A stretch of DNA of 64,000 nucleotides from Brevundimonas sp. (GCF_003248455.1 NZ_QFNM01000009.1:1-64000); one strand, 5' to 3'. Positions 1 to 5,861 are shown, numbered from the stretch's first letter. Numbers and translations are program-made. Notes: generated by a model not told the origin, from the sequence alone.

Positions 1-67
1 CGTTGGTCTTGTTCAGGCTCTGCAGGGCGACCGCAGCGCCGTAGTTGGTGTTGATGCTGTTAGCCAT
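1..67 (-). CDS. Flagellin, N-terminal fragment (cut by window edge)
   Basis: Only the first 22 codons are inside the window, starting with MANSINTNYG and continuing AAVALQSLNK. This is the conserved N-terminal D0 segment of FljK-like flagellin, nearly identical to the two complete flagellins to its right. The start is the ATG at 67, preceded by AAGGACAGCCAAA, which holds the ribosome binding site. The upstream leader has the same three hairpins as the other two genes, but no sigma-54 promoter with correct spacing is visible, so it may be read from the gene to its right. The remainder lies beyond position 1. Confidence 0.9.
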   Translation of the reverse strand, partial: MANSINTNYGAAVALQSLNKTN

Positions 68-130
68 TTTGGCTGTCCTTCTTCACTTCGTGATGGCCGA
101 CGCCGTTTTGGCGACGGGAGCGTTTTGCTC
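68..130 (-). promoter_or_regulatory. Conserved flagellin 5' leader with three hairpins (copy A)
   Basis: Read on the minus strand, the leader holds GAGC-AAAAC-GCTC (130-118), a GTCGCC-AAAAC-GGCGTC stem with one mismatch (115-99), and TCAC-GAA-GTGA (93-83). The ribosome binding site AAGGA and the ATG at 67 follow. The same order of stems, with A-rich loops in the first two, occurs before the other two flagellins. Caulobacter FlbT is known to bind flagellin leaders and control mRNA decay; assigning that role here is inference. Confidence 0.7.
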
Positions 131-211
131 GGTGTTGGCGGACGGACGGAGCCGACCCCCGGTTAAGAAGCCTTGGCGCGACCCGCCGAAACGGGCTCAC
201 GCCTCCGGGCC

Positions 212-1018
212 TCAGCGGAATAGACTCAGCAGGATCGAGCTGGACGAGTTGGCGATGGACAACGCCTGGACGCCAAGCTGCTGCTTGGTCTGAAGCGCGG
301 TCAGCTTGGCGCTTTCCTTGGCCAGGTCGGCGTCGACCAGGTTGCCGATGCCGGCCTCGGTCGCGTCCTGCAGTTTGTTGACGAAGGTGATCTGACGACC
401 GACCGACTTGGACTGGGTGCCCAGGGTCGCCAGGCTGTCCGTGACTTTCTTGATGGCGGCGTCGACGTTCGCCACCGTCGCATTGGCGGCGGTGACGGCG
501 CCGGTGTTGACGGCGGTCAGGGTCGCATCGGCCGACGGCGCGGCGGCGAAGCCGACGCCGTAGGTTCCGCCCGACGTGTTGGTCGTCAGATTGGTGAGGG
601 CGGCCGTGGTCCACAGGTTCACGCCGTCGAAGCTGGCGCCCGACAGGGCCGAAGCCACCTCCTTGCCCAGGGCGTTGTAGTCGGCCAGGTAAGCCACTTG
701 GGCGTCGCCGGTCGAGGAGGCGATGTTGACCGCCAGGGCCTTCATCTCTTCCAGGGCCGAGGTGGCCGTGTCGCCCGCCGCCAGGGCCACGTCGACGATG
801 GACTGGCCGCGTTGCAGCGAGTTCTTGACCGCATCCATCGCGCCCATGTTGGCGCGCTGGGTCGTGGCGATGGCGAAGATCGCGCCGTTGTCCTTGGCCG
901 AGGACACCTTCATCCCCGTGTTCACCCGGTTCTGGGTCGTCTCCAGGGCGGCGTTGGTCTTGTTCAGGTTTTGCAGCGCGATGGCCGCGCCATAGTTGGT
1001 GTTGATGCTGTTCGCCAT
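212..1018 (-). CDS. Flagellin (FljK-like)
   Basis: This 268-aa flagellin is a filament subunit exported by the flagellar type III apparatus. The N-terminal D0/D1 part (MANSINTNYGAAIALQNL, then QNRVNTGMKV and GAIFAIATTQRANM) and the C-terminal part (LGVQALSIANSSSS, ILLSLFR) are typical. The middle third is a short variable domain, as in the roughly 273-aa Caulobacter flagellins. I chose the ATG at 1018 rather than an upstream in-frame ATG because MANSINTNYG is shared by all three copies and the leader hairpins end just before it. A good sigma-54 promoter lies at 1092-1107 and FlbD-like palindromes further upstream. No strong terminator separates it from the next copy, so the two may be co-transcribed. 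Confidence 0.95.
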   Translation of the reverse strand: MANSINTNYGAAIALQNLNKTNAALETTQNRVNTGMKVSSAKDNGAIFAIATTQRANMGAMDAVKNSLQRGQSIVDVALAAGDTATSALEEMKALAVNIASSTGDAQVAYLADYNALGKEVASALSGASFDGVNLWTTAALTNLTTNTSGGTYGVGFAAAPSADATLTAVNTGAVTAANATVANVDAAIKKVTDSLATLGTQSKSVGRQITFVNKLQDATEAGIGNLVDADLAKESAKLTALQTKQQLGVQALSIANSSSSILLSLFR

Positions 1019-1080
1019 TTTGGCAGGTCCTTCACTTCGGTGACGTCCGGCGACGTTTTGTCGCCAGGAGCTTTTTGCTC
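1019..1080 (-). promoter_or_regulatory. Conserved flagellin 5' leader with three hairpins (copy B)
   Basis: On the minus strand: GAGC-AAAAA-GCTC (1080-1068), GGCGAC-AAAAC-GTCGCC (1065-1049, six perfect pairs) and TCAC-CGAA-GTGA (1043-1032), then AAGGACCTGCCAAA and the ATG at 1018. Compared with copy A, the middle stem differs in sequence but stays paired, which suggests selection on RNA structure. The predicted sigma-54 start site (about 1081) would place the first hairpin at the very 5' end of the mRNA. Confidence 0.75.
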
Positions 1081-1091
1081 GGTGGGTAAGA

Positions 1092-1107
1092 AGCAATTGC
1101 CGGGCCG
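1092..1107 (-). promoter_or_regulatory. Sigma-54 promoter of flagellin B
   Basis: Minus-strand CGGCCCGGCAATTGCT matches the -24/-12 consensus TGGCACG-N4-TTGCW at all but two positions, with the required GG-N10-GC spacing. Transcription would start near 1081, exactly at the conserved leader. Caulobacter flagellin genes are classically sigma-54 dependent. Confidence 0.75.
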
Positions 1108-1150
1108 CGAGCATGGGCCGACAAATTTCATAAGCTACTGTTTTTGCTAG

Positions 1151-1166
1151 TTAACCTTTGATTTAC
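1151..1166. promoter_or_regulatory. AT-rich spacer with CtrA-like box
   Basis: TTAA-N7-TTTAC differs by one base from the CtrA box TTAA-N7-TTAAC. The same AT-rich DNA resembles an IHF site on the minus strand. It sits between the FlbD-like palindromes and the sigma-54 promoter, where Caulobacter promoters use IHF to bend DNA. Either reading is tentative. Confidence 0.35.
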
Positions 1167-1179
1167 CGTCCTTCCTGCC

Positions 1180-1194
1180 CGGCAGAAGTTGCCG
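1180..1194. promoter_or_regulatory. FlbD (ftr)-like palindrome 1 upstream of flagellin B
   Basis: CGGCA-GAAGT-TGCCG is a perfect 5+5 inverted repeat lying 73 bp upstream of the sigma-54 promoter. It resembles the ftr enhancer elements bound by FlbD, the sigma-54 activator of Caulobacter flagellar genes. The same core recurs before flagellin C. Confidence 0.6.
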
Positions 1195-1211
1195 AGGCGA
1201 GCCGCACCGCT

Positions 1212-1226
1212 CGGCAGGATTTGCCG
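1212..1226. promoter_or_regulatory. FlbD (ftr)-like palindrome 2 upstream of flagellin B
   Basis: CGGCA-GGATT-TGCCG has the same arms and spacing as the palindrome at 1180-1194. The centres are 32 bp apart, about three helical turns, as expected for a cooperative enhancer pair. Confidence 0.55.
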
Positions 1227-1252
1227 GGCGACGGGCGAGGGGTGGGGCGGGA

Positions 1253-1271
1253 GGCCCGCCATGCTCGGGCC
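1253..1271 (-). terminator. Weak hairpin after flagellin C
   Basis: Minus-strand GGCCCG-AGCATGG-CGGGCC forms a six-pair stem about 30 bases after the stop at 1304. There is no T tract, so termination is uncertain. Confidence 0.3.
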
Positions 1272-1303
1272 GTCCGCGTCGGATCGCGCCGAGAACCGTC
1301 GCC

Positions 1304-2122
1304 TTAGCTGCGGAACAGGTTCAGCAGGATCGAGCTGGACGAGTTGGCGATGGACAGCGCCTGCACGCCAAGCTGCTGCTTGGTCTGAAGCGCGGTCAGC
1401 TTGGCGCTTTCCTTGGCCAGGTCGGCGTCCACCAGGTTGCCGATGCCCGCCTCGGTCGCGTCCTGCAGCTTGCCGACGAAGGTGAGTTGGCGGCCCACCG
1501 ATTTGGACTGGGTGCCCAGGGTCGCCAGGTCGGACGTGATCTCCTTGATGGCGGCGTCGACGATGGCGGTCGTGGCCCCGGCGCGCACGGCCGTGCCGGC
1601 CGAGACGGCGGTGACGGCGGCGGCGGCGGCCTTGTCCGTCGTGCCGAAGCCGATCTCATAGGTTCCGCCGCTGACGCTGGTGGTCAGGCTGGTCGCCGTG
1701 GTGGTGTTCCACAGGTTGACGCCGTCGAAGCTGGCGCCCTTCAGCGCCTTGTCGATCTCGCCGCCCAGGGCGTTGAAATCCTTCAGATAGGCGGTTTCGG
1801 CGTCGGAGCCGGCGACGGACGACTGGATGTTGACCGCCAGCTGTTTCATCTCTTCCAGGGCGGCGGTGACGGTGTCGCCGGCGGCCAGGGCCACATCGAC
1901 GATGGATTGGCCGCGTTGCAGCGAGTTCTTGACCGCGTCCATGGCGCCCATGTTGGCGCGCTGGGTCGTCGCGATGGCGAAGATCGCGCCGTTGTCCTTG
2001 GCGGTGGCCACCTTCATGCCCGTGTTGACACGGTTCTGCGTGCGCTCCAACTGGGCGTTGGTCGCATTGAGGTTCTGCAGCGCGATGGCGGCGCCGTAAT
2101 TCGTATTGATGCTGTTAGCCAT
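1304..2122 (-). CDS. Flagellin (FljK-like)
   Basis: This 272-aa flagellin is the third of the tandem set. The N terminus is MANSINTNYGAAIALQNL and the C terminus runs LGVQALSIANSSSS, ILLNLFRS. It differs from the neighbouring 268-aa copy mainly in the central variable domain (roughly residues 115-200, with DAETAYLKDFNALGGE and an alanine-rich stretch). The ATG at 2122 has an AAGGACAGCC ribosome binding site and the shared three-hairpin leader. Its own sigma-54 promoter (2200-2215) and FlbD-like sites (2290-2325) suggest independent control by the flagellar hierarchy. The upstream neighbour on the same strand is the Rz1-like gene, whose stop lies only 20 bp from the FlbD-like site. Confidence 0.95.
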   Translation of the reverse strand: MANSINTNYGAAIALQNLNATNAQLERTQNRVNTGMKVATAKDNGAIFAIATTQRANMGAMDAVKNSLQRGQSIVDVALAAGDTVTAALEEMKQLAVNIQSSVAGSDAETAYLKDFNALGGEIDKALKGASFDGVNLWNTTTATSLTTSVSGGTYEIGFGTTDKAAAAAVTAVSAGTAVRAGATTAIVDAAIKEITSDLATLGTQSKSVGRQLTFVGKLQDATEAGIGNLVDADLAKESAKLTALQTKQQLGVQALSIANSSSSILLNLFRS

Positions 2123-2187
2123 TTTGGCTGTCCTTTTTCACTTCGTGTGATGTCCGGCGCCATTTTAGCGCCAGGAGCCTTTTGCTC
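2123..2187 (-). promoter_or_regulatory. Conserved flagellin 5' leader with three hairpins (copy C)
   Basis: On the minus strand: GAGC-AAAAG-GCTC (2187-2175), GGCGCT-AAAAT-GGCGCC (2172-2156, including a G-U pair) and TCAC-ACGAA-GTGA (2150-2138), then the ribosome binding site AAAAAGGA and the ATG at 2122. The middle stem has a different sequence from copy B but keeps six pairs and the AAAA loop. Confidence 0.75.
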
Positions 2188-2199
2188 GGTCGGATCAGG

Positions 2200-2215
2200 A
2201 GCAAGGGCGGGGCCA
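2200..2215 (-). promoter_or_regulatory. Sigma-54 promoter of flagellin C
   Basis: Minus-strand TGGCCCCGCCCTTGCT matches TGGCACG-N4-TTGCW except at two positions and has GG-N10-GC spacing. The start site would fall near 2189, directly before the first leader hairpin, as in copy B. Confidence 0.75.
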
Positions 2216-2289
2216 GGTTCGCCAATGGCCCGCGCGCGCCCCCCATCGCTGTTTTCATTGAACTTATCTCGCCGCCCAGCGAGGCGGCC

Positions 2290-2325
2290 CGGCAAGTCCG
2301 ACCGCCGGGCGGGCAGAAGTTGCCG
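2290..2325. promoter_or_regulatory. FlbD (ftr)-like site pair upstream of flagellin C
   Basis: A near-perfect palindrome GGGCA-GAAGT-TGCCG (2311-2325) has the same core as the site at 1180. A weaker copy, CGGCA-AGTCC-GACCG, lies at 2290-2304, 21 bp away. They sit 75-110 bp upstream of the sigma-54 promoter. Binding by FlbD is inferred from resemblance. Confidence 0.5.
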
Positions 2326-2344
2326 AGCCGTTTCTGCAGGGCGT

Positions 2345-2656
2345 CTAGCGCCGGCCGCCCTGCCCGCTCCTGTGGGCGTCCTGCATGGCCCTCTCCGCCA
2401 GCAGGGTCTCGACCGCCAGGCGGCGAGCGCCGTCGCAGGCGATGATCTGGGCCCCGCGCAGCACATAGGCGGCGTCCAGGTCCGCTGTCGTCGGCTCAGC
2501 CGGCAGGGTCGCCAGGGCGCAGGAGCGCGTCGCCGCCGGCGGCAGGGCCAGCCGCGGCGGCGCAACCGTCGAGATCGGGGGCGAGCCGGCACAGCTGGCC
2601 GTCATGATCGCGCAGGCGAACAGCGCGGCGGGGGTCCAAGGGGTGGTCGGCGTCAT
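2345..2656 (-). CDS. Rz1-like outer-membrane spanin lipoprotein (overlaps the Rz-like gene)
   Basis: This 103-aa protein starts with a hydrophobic, proline-containing segment (MTPTTPWTPAALFACAIMTA) ending in SC at Cys22, a plausible though weak lipobox (an alternative is LFAC at Cys15). The mature part is rich in proline and alanine, as in Rz1 o-spanins. The gene begins inside the 3' part of the Rz-like gene in another frame, the classic Rz/Rz1 arrangement, and has its own ribosome binding site (AGGAG, 5 bases before the ATG at 2656). Its role would be to complete lysis by fusing the outer membrane with the inner membrane. It is longer than lambda Rz1 (60 aa). Family assignment rests on architecture and position, not on sequence identity. 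Confidence 0.6.
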   Translation of the reverse strand: MTPTTPWTPAALFACAIMTASCAGSPPISTVAPPRLALPPAATRSCALATLPAEPTTADLDAAYVLRGAQIIACDGARRLAVETLLAERAMQDAHRSGQGGRR

Positions 2657-2972
2657 CGGCGCTCCTGGCCTGGACGACAGCGGCGGCGGTCGTCCGCTCC
2701 GCCGTCGTCGCGATGTGTTGATAGTGATCCACGCGCAGCGCCTGAGCCGCCGCGCCTTCGGCCTCCAGCCGCCGGGACTCGGCCTGGGCCGCGGCCGCGA
2801 CGGACGCCTGGCGCGCCTGATCCCGAGCGGCGGCCAGGCGTTTCCGCTGGAGGTCCAGCGGATCCCAGCGAAAGCCCAGCCCGCCCAGCAAAACGGCCCC
2901 CAGCGCCAGCGCCGCCGCGCCCGCCGCCAGCCATCCCAAGAGGGTCGGCGCCCGCTTCGCCGCGCCGCTCAT
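2496..2972 (-). CDS. Rz-like inner-membrane spanin
   Basis: The 158-aa product begins MSGAAKRAPTLLGWLAAGAA with one signal-anchor helix at about residues 11-34. An alanine-, arginine- and glutamine-rich helical region follows (about 41-100, for example KRLAAARDQARQASV), which is likely to form a coiled coil. This matches the Rz i-spanin plan, and its length is close to lambda Rz (153 aa). The ATG overlaps the endolysin stop (ATGA, 2969-2972). The last third is read in a second frame as the Rz1-like gene. No clear homology is visible beyond architecture. Confidence 0.55.
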   Translation of the reverse strand: MSGAAKRAPTLLGWLAAGAAALALGAVLLGGLGFRWDPLDLQRKRLAAARDQARQASVAAAAQAESRRLEAEGAAAQALRVDHYQHIATTAERTTAAAVVQARSADDADHPLDPRRAVRLRDHDGQLCRLAPDLDGCAAAAGPAAGGDALLRPGDPAG

Positions 2973-3352
2973 GGAAAGGCCTTTCGATCCAGTTCGAAAT
3001 GCGGCCCGTCGCGCAGCGTCTTCCAATCGCCGCCCCAGACCAGGGGCGTCTTCAGATCGACCGCCGCCGCCTTGAACACCTCGGCGATCCGGCCATACAG
3101 CGGCCAGTCCCAGCGCACCTGCCCCTCCACCAGGGCGGCGACGTCCACGGCATGGCCGGTCAGGTGACGCGATCTCCGGGTCCGGCTGGCTCCGGCCTTG
3201 ACCAGAGCCGCCTGACGCGCGGGCGTGCGCAGCCCCTCGGTGATCATGAAATCGACCGGCGAGCGGACGATGGCCGCCTCGACCACGGCGATCAGGGCCG
3301 GATGGACGCCCGCCAGACGGGCGCGCGAGCGGGCGGACAGACGAAAGCTCAT
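2969..3352 (-). CDS. M15-family D,D-/L,D-peptidase endolysin
   Basis: This 127-aa protein carries the M15 zinc-peptidase motifs: SRHLTGHAVDVAAL (His and Asp ligands, about residues 69-82) and PHFEL near the C terminus (catalytic and zinc-binding HxE). Small single-domain M15 enzymes cut the peptide stem of peptidoglycan and are common phage endolysins. There is no signal peptide, so release would need a holin, and a holin-like gene lies directly upstream. The ATG at 3352 is chosen because it overlaps that gene's stop (ATGA) and begins MSFRLSARSR. Both flanking overlaps are four bases, so the cassette is translationally coupled. Confidence 0.8.
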   Translation of the reverse strand: MSFRLSARSRARLAGVHPALIAVVEAAIVRSPVDFMITEGLRTPARQAALVKAGASRTRRSRHLTGHAVDVAALVEGQVRWDWPLYGRIAEVFKAAAVDLKTPLVWGGDWKTLRDGPHFELDRKAFP

Positions 3353-3612
3353 GGCCGGCCTCCCGGAATCCGCAAGCGCGCATTGGCCGACAGGGCGATC
3401 AGCTGCTGCGCCGTCGGCGCGACCAGATAGAGGACCAGGATCAGGGCCAGCAGCCCCATCAGGCCCTCTGCCGTGCGGGGCAGCATCTGCGGCGGCATCC
3501 GCCGAACCACCTGCATCAGAAGCACCCATAGTCCGGTGCTGATCGCAAAGGCGTAGAGGCGGCGGTAAAGCCATCGTCCCTCGGCCAGCGGCTTGTGGTT
3601 CCGCCCGTTCAT
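3349..3612 (-). CDS. Small two-helix membrane protein, probable holin
   Basis: The 87-aa product has two likely membrane helices (about residues 20-37, FAISTGLWVLLMQVV, and 50-67, LMGLLALILVLYLVAP) with a short linker and charged ends. Size, topology and position directly before the endolysin fit a holin that opens the inner membrane at lysis. Start and stop both overlap neighbours by four bases. Sequence alone does not identify the family. Confidence 0.5.
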   Translation of the reverse strand: MNGRNHKPLAEGRWLYRRLYAFAISTGLWVLLMQVVRRMPPQMLPRTAEGLMGLLALILVLYLVAPTAQQLIALSANARLRIPGGRP

Positions 3613-3764
3613 CGTTCATCCTCCTCGTCATAGGGGTTGGGGTCGCACCGGCCGTCCCAGCCGGAATGCGCCCGCCATTCGGTGTCGCTGAGACTGTCGG
3701 GGGCGTCCCAGGCCTCGTCCTCCAGGACCTCGACCGGCTCGGCCAGGTGTCTGCGCCGGCTCAT
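3609..3764 (-). CDS. Small acidic protein of unknown function in the lysis cassette
   Basis: This 51-aa ORF starts MSRRRHLAEPVEVLEDEAWD and ends in an acidic tail (NPYDEEDER). It is supported by its exact fit in the cassette: its ATG overlaps the tail-fibre stop and its stop overlaps the holin-like start, both by four bases (ATGA). No family is recognised. A small regulator or chaperone of the fibre or holin is possible but unsupported. Confidence 0.55.
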   Translation of the reverse strand: MSRRRHLAEPVEVLEDEAWDAPDSLSDTEWRAHSGWDGRCDPNPYDEEDER

Positions 3765-5218
3765 CCGACAGCCGTGATGCGAACCACGCCCCCGGCGCCC
3801 GAACCGCCCGCGCCGCCGGCCGTCAGGCCCGCGCCTCCGCCGCCGCCGCCCGCGCCGAAGCCCCCGCCGGGTCCGCCGGCGGCGCCCGTTCCCTCGGCCG
3901 AGGCGTTTCCGCCGCCGCCGCCGCCGCCGGCCAGGGACAGGGCCGGATCGGGAGAGCCGCCCGCCGCGCCCGCTGCGCCGCCCGGCGTCCGCACCGTGGA
4001 CCATCCCCCCGCGCCGCCGGTCCCGCCCGCGCGCGCGGCGTCGCCGGCGCTCAGTCCCCCGCCGCCCGCACCGCCGCCTGGACCGTCGGGCTGCTGGGTT
4101 TCGCCGCCCCGCCCGCCCGCTGAGGCGATCGCGGACGCCCCGCCCGGATTGCCCGCGGCCAGACCCAGGCCGCCGAGACCGCCCTGCCCCGCTGCGGACG
4201 TCCCCGCAGACCCCGCCGATCCGCCGGCCGCGCGCAACAGGACCAGGCCGCCTGTCGCAATCCGGCTCTCGCCGCCCGCGCCCTGACCGCCAACGTCCTG
4301 GCCGCCCGCCCCGACCGTGACCGAAAGGCCGCCCGCCAGGTCCTCGGCCGCCCAGCATTCCCGGCTGATCCCGCCCGCCCCGCCGCCGCCGCCGCCGAAA
4401 CGCGGGGTTCCGGCAGGGCCGGACGCCCCCGCCCCGCCCGCGCCGCCCCCGCCGACGCAGACCGCCTCGATCCATCGCGCCCAGGCCGGGGGCGCATAGC
4501 CGCCGTCGGCGGTCATCAGAACGGTCTGGCGCCGCACCACGCCCCGGTCGAAGACGGCCCGGCCCGTGGCGCGGTCGATATGCAGGACCGATCGCCAGAC
4601 GCCCGCCTCGTCGCAGGTCTTCAGCCCCAGATCATCCTCGCCGATCAGGCCCAGTTCGGCGCAGGCGGCGTATCCGCTCTGGAACAGCAGCGACAGGACA
4701 TCGCCGGCCCCCGCCTTGTTGAAGGTCAGCCGCAGGTCGCCGTCCCCGCCTTCCGCCACGCCCCGGGCCGTGAACAGGGCGGCGTTCAGCTTGGCCGACA
4801 GGGGATTGGCCGCGTCCGCCGTCGTCCCCAGCCCCAGCCGCTCCAACCCCTGCGCCTCGCCCAGAACGGCGCCCAGCGGCGTCCAGCCCGCTTCGCCCCG
4901 GACCCAGACGGCCGGCACGTCCAGCACCAGGGCGACCAGGCCCGGCGGCGTCGGAACGGCGCTCCAGCCGCCCGCCTCGAACCGCATCAGATCGCCCTCG
5001 GACCGACCCGCCCAGGCCGAGCCTTCCGCCTCCGCCGGCAGGATGTAGAGGTCGCCGTCGCCGGGCTCGGCGGGCTGCACCGCCGTCGTTCGGCTGACCG
5101 CCGCCGTCTGCAACAGGGCGTCCAGCCGGGTCAGGGCCGTGTTCAGGGTCACGTGTTTCTGCATCTGCCCCGCCGCCAGATAGGGCAGGGCCAGACGCGC
5201 GGTGAAATCGTCGCTCAT
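3761..5218 (-). CDS. Phage/GTA-type tail fibre with DUF2793 domain and poly-glycine tip
   Basis: The 485-aa protein opens with a DUF2793-like region (about residues 1-125: TARLALPYLAAGQMQKHVTL, then DGDLYILPAEAEGSAW and WVRGEAGWTP), which is found in alphaproteobacterial phage and gene-transfer-agent fibre proteins. A middle region ends in RTVLM-like repeats of baseplate type. The last 230 residues are a glycine-rich domain with many GGGG and GAGG runs, like receptor-binding adhesin tips built from polyglycine helices. Rhodobacter GTA has an unlinked fibre gene of this general type; equating them is inference. It is the first gene of a coupled lysis cassette. A perfect hairpin covers its ribosome binding site (GGAG, six bases before the ATG). 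Confidence 0.8.
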   Translation of the reverse strand: MSDDFTARLALPYLAAGQMQKHVTLNTALTRLDALLQTAAVSRTTAVQPAEPGDGDLYILPAEAEGSAWAGRSEGDLMRFEAGGWSAVPTPPGLVALVLDVPAVWVRGEAGWTPLGAVLGEAQGLERLGLGTTADAANPLSAKLNAALFTARGVAEGGDGDLRLTFNKAGAGDVLSLLFQSGYAACAELGLIGEDDLGLKTCDEAGVWRSVLHIDRATGRAVFDRGVVRRQTVLMTADGGYAPPAWARWIEAVCVGGGGAGGAGASGPAGTPRFGGGGGGAGGISRECWAAEDLAGGLSVTVGAGGQDVGGQGAGGESRIATGGLVLLRAAGGSAGSAGTSAAGQGGLGGLGLAAGNPGGASAIASAGGRGGETQQPDGPGGGAGGGGLSAGDAARAGGTGGAGGWSTVRTPGGAAGAAGGSPDPALSLAGGGGGGGNASAEGTGAAGGPGGGFGAGGGGGGAGLTAGGAGGSGAGGVVRITAVG

Positions 5219-5221
5219 GGG

Positions 5222-5244
5222 GATCTCCGTTGTCGTCGGAGATC
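5222..5244 (-). promoter_or_regulatory. Hairpin sequestering the tail-fibre ribosome binding site
   Basis: On the minus strand GATCTCCG, a 7-base loop, then CGGAGATC form a perfect 8-bp stem. The 3' arm contains the GGAG ribosome binding site of the gene starting at 5218, with only CCC between stem and ATG. As mRNA this would hide the site and could hold translation of the coupled cassette low until a trigger. Confidence 0.55.
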
Positions 5245-5336
5245 AGTCTGGACGCGCCGCGTCCTCAGGCCGGAAGATGGTCGCTGGTCGACCTCAACTG
5301 CTTGTTTTCAGACGGGTTCGATTCGCCCGATAGGAT

Positions 5337-5358
5337 GGAGAGTCGGCGCCGACCCTCC
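5337..5358 (-). terminator. Hairpin after the DUF4112 gene
   Basis: An almost perfect palindrome (GGAG-N-GTCGGCGCCGAC-N-CTCC) lies just past the stop at 5363. It lacks a T tract, so it may terminate weakly or act as an mRNA 3' end. Confidence 0.35.
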
Positions 5359-5362
5359 TATT

Positions 5363-5824
5363 TCAGTCGTGCAGATAGACGATCCGCTTCAGCGCCTCGT
5401 CGGCCTGGACCGTGGCTTCGTGGCGCGCGTGATCGCCGCTGGCGCGGGCGTTGGCCTCGCTGTCCTCGACCCAGTGGGTGGTCTCGATGTGTTTCTGCAG
5501 CGCGCGCGCCGCCATCAACTGCCCCGGAAAGAAGGTGTCCACCAGATCGCCGGCGATGGGCACCGTGCCGGTCGCCGTATCGACGGCCATATAGGCGCCC
5601 ATCCGCGCCAGGGTCGCCGGCGTCGCCCTGGCCCGCACGGCCTGAAGCATCAGCCAGCCGCCGGTGCCGACCGTATAGGCCGTGCCCACCACCGGAACCC
5701 AGGTCAGCAGCGCATCCAGGCCCATGCCGAACGGGCCGATGCCGATGACCCGGTCGGACAGCTTCTTGACGCCCTCGACATTGGACCAGATGTTTTCGAT
5801 ATCGCGGATCGACCGTGCGGCCAT
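5363..5824 (-). CDS. DUF4112 family membrane protein
   Basis: The 153-aa product contains the DUF4112 pattern: SDRVIGIGPFGMGLDALLTW, then VPVVGTAYTVGTGGWL and ARMGAYMAVDTATGTVPIAG, then LVDTFFP. These are hydrophobic stretches with GLD and PxxGD motifs that suggest two or three membrane segments. The C-terminal 40 residues are charged and His-rich (DHARHEATVQAD). The biochemical role is unknown. I chose the ATG at 5824 over a TTG at 5836 because GGAGG lies seven bases upstream of it. It is divergent from the EEP gene, with a 9+9 inverted repeat between. Confidence 0.8.
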   Translation of the reverse strand: MAARSIRDIENIWSNVEGVKKLSDRVIGIGPFGMGLDALLTWVPVVGTAYTVGTGGWLMLQAVRARATPATLARMGAYMAVDTATGTVPIAGDLVDTFFPGQLMAARALQKHIETTHWVEDSEANARASGDHARHEATVQADEALKRIVYLHD

Positions 5825-5836
5825 GTGGCCCTCCAA

Positions 5837-5861
5837 GCGTCGCCCTAACGCGGGGCGACGC
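5837..5861. promoter_or_regulatory. Perfect inverted repeat between divergent genes
   Basis: GCGTCGCCC-TAACGCG-GGGCGACGC, 9-bp arms with a 7-base loop, lies in the 69-bp gap between DUF4112 (minus) and the EEP gene (plus). It is directly upstream of the DUF4112 ribosome binding site. It could be an operator or a leader hairpin. Confidence 0.4.

Noticed and set aside
131..211. Sigma-54 promoter for flagellin A
   Set aside because: No GG-N10-GC pair occurs at the spacing seen in copies B and C. Other GG/GC pairs are 12 bases apart or lack TTGC.
3800..4460. CRISPR-like or microsatellite repeats
   Set aside because: The periodic GCC/CCG pattern is the coding of the glycine-rich fibre tip, without fixed repeats and spacers.
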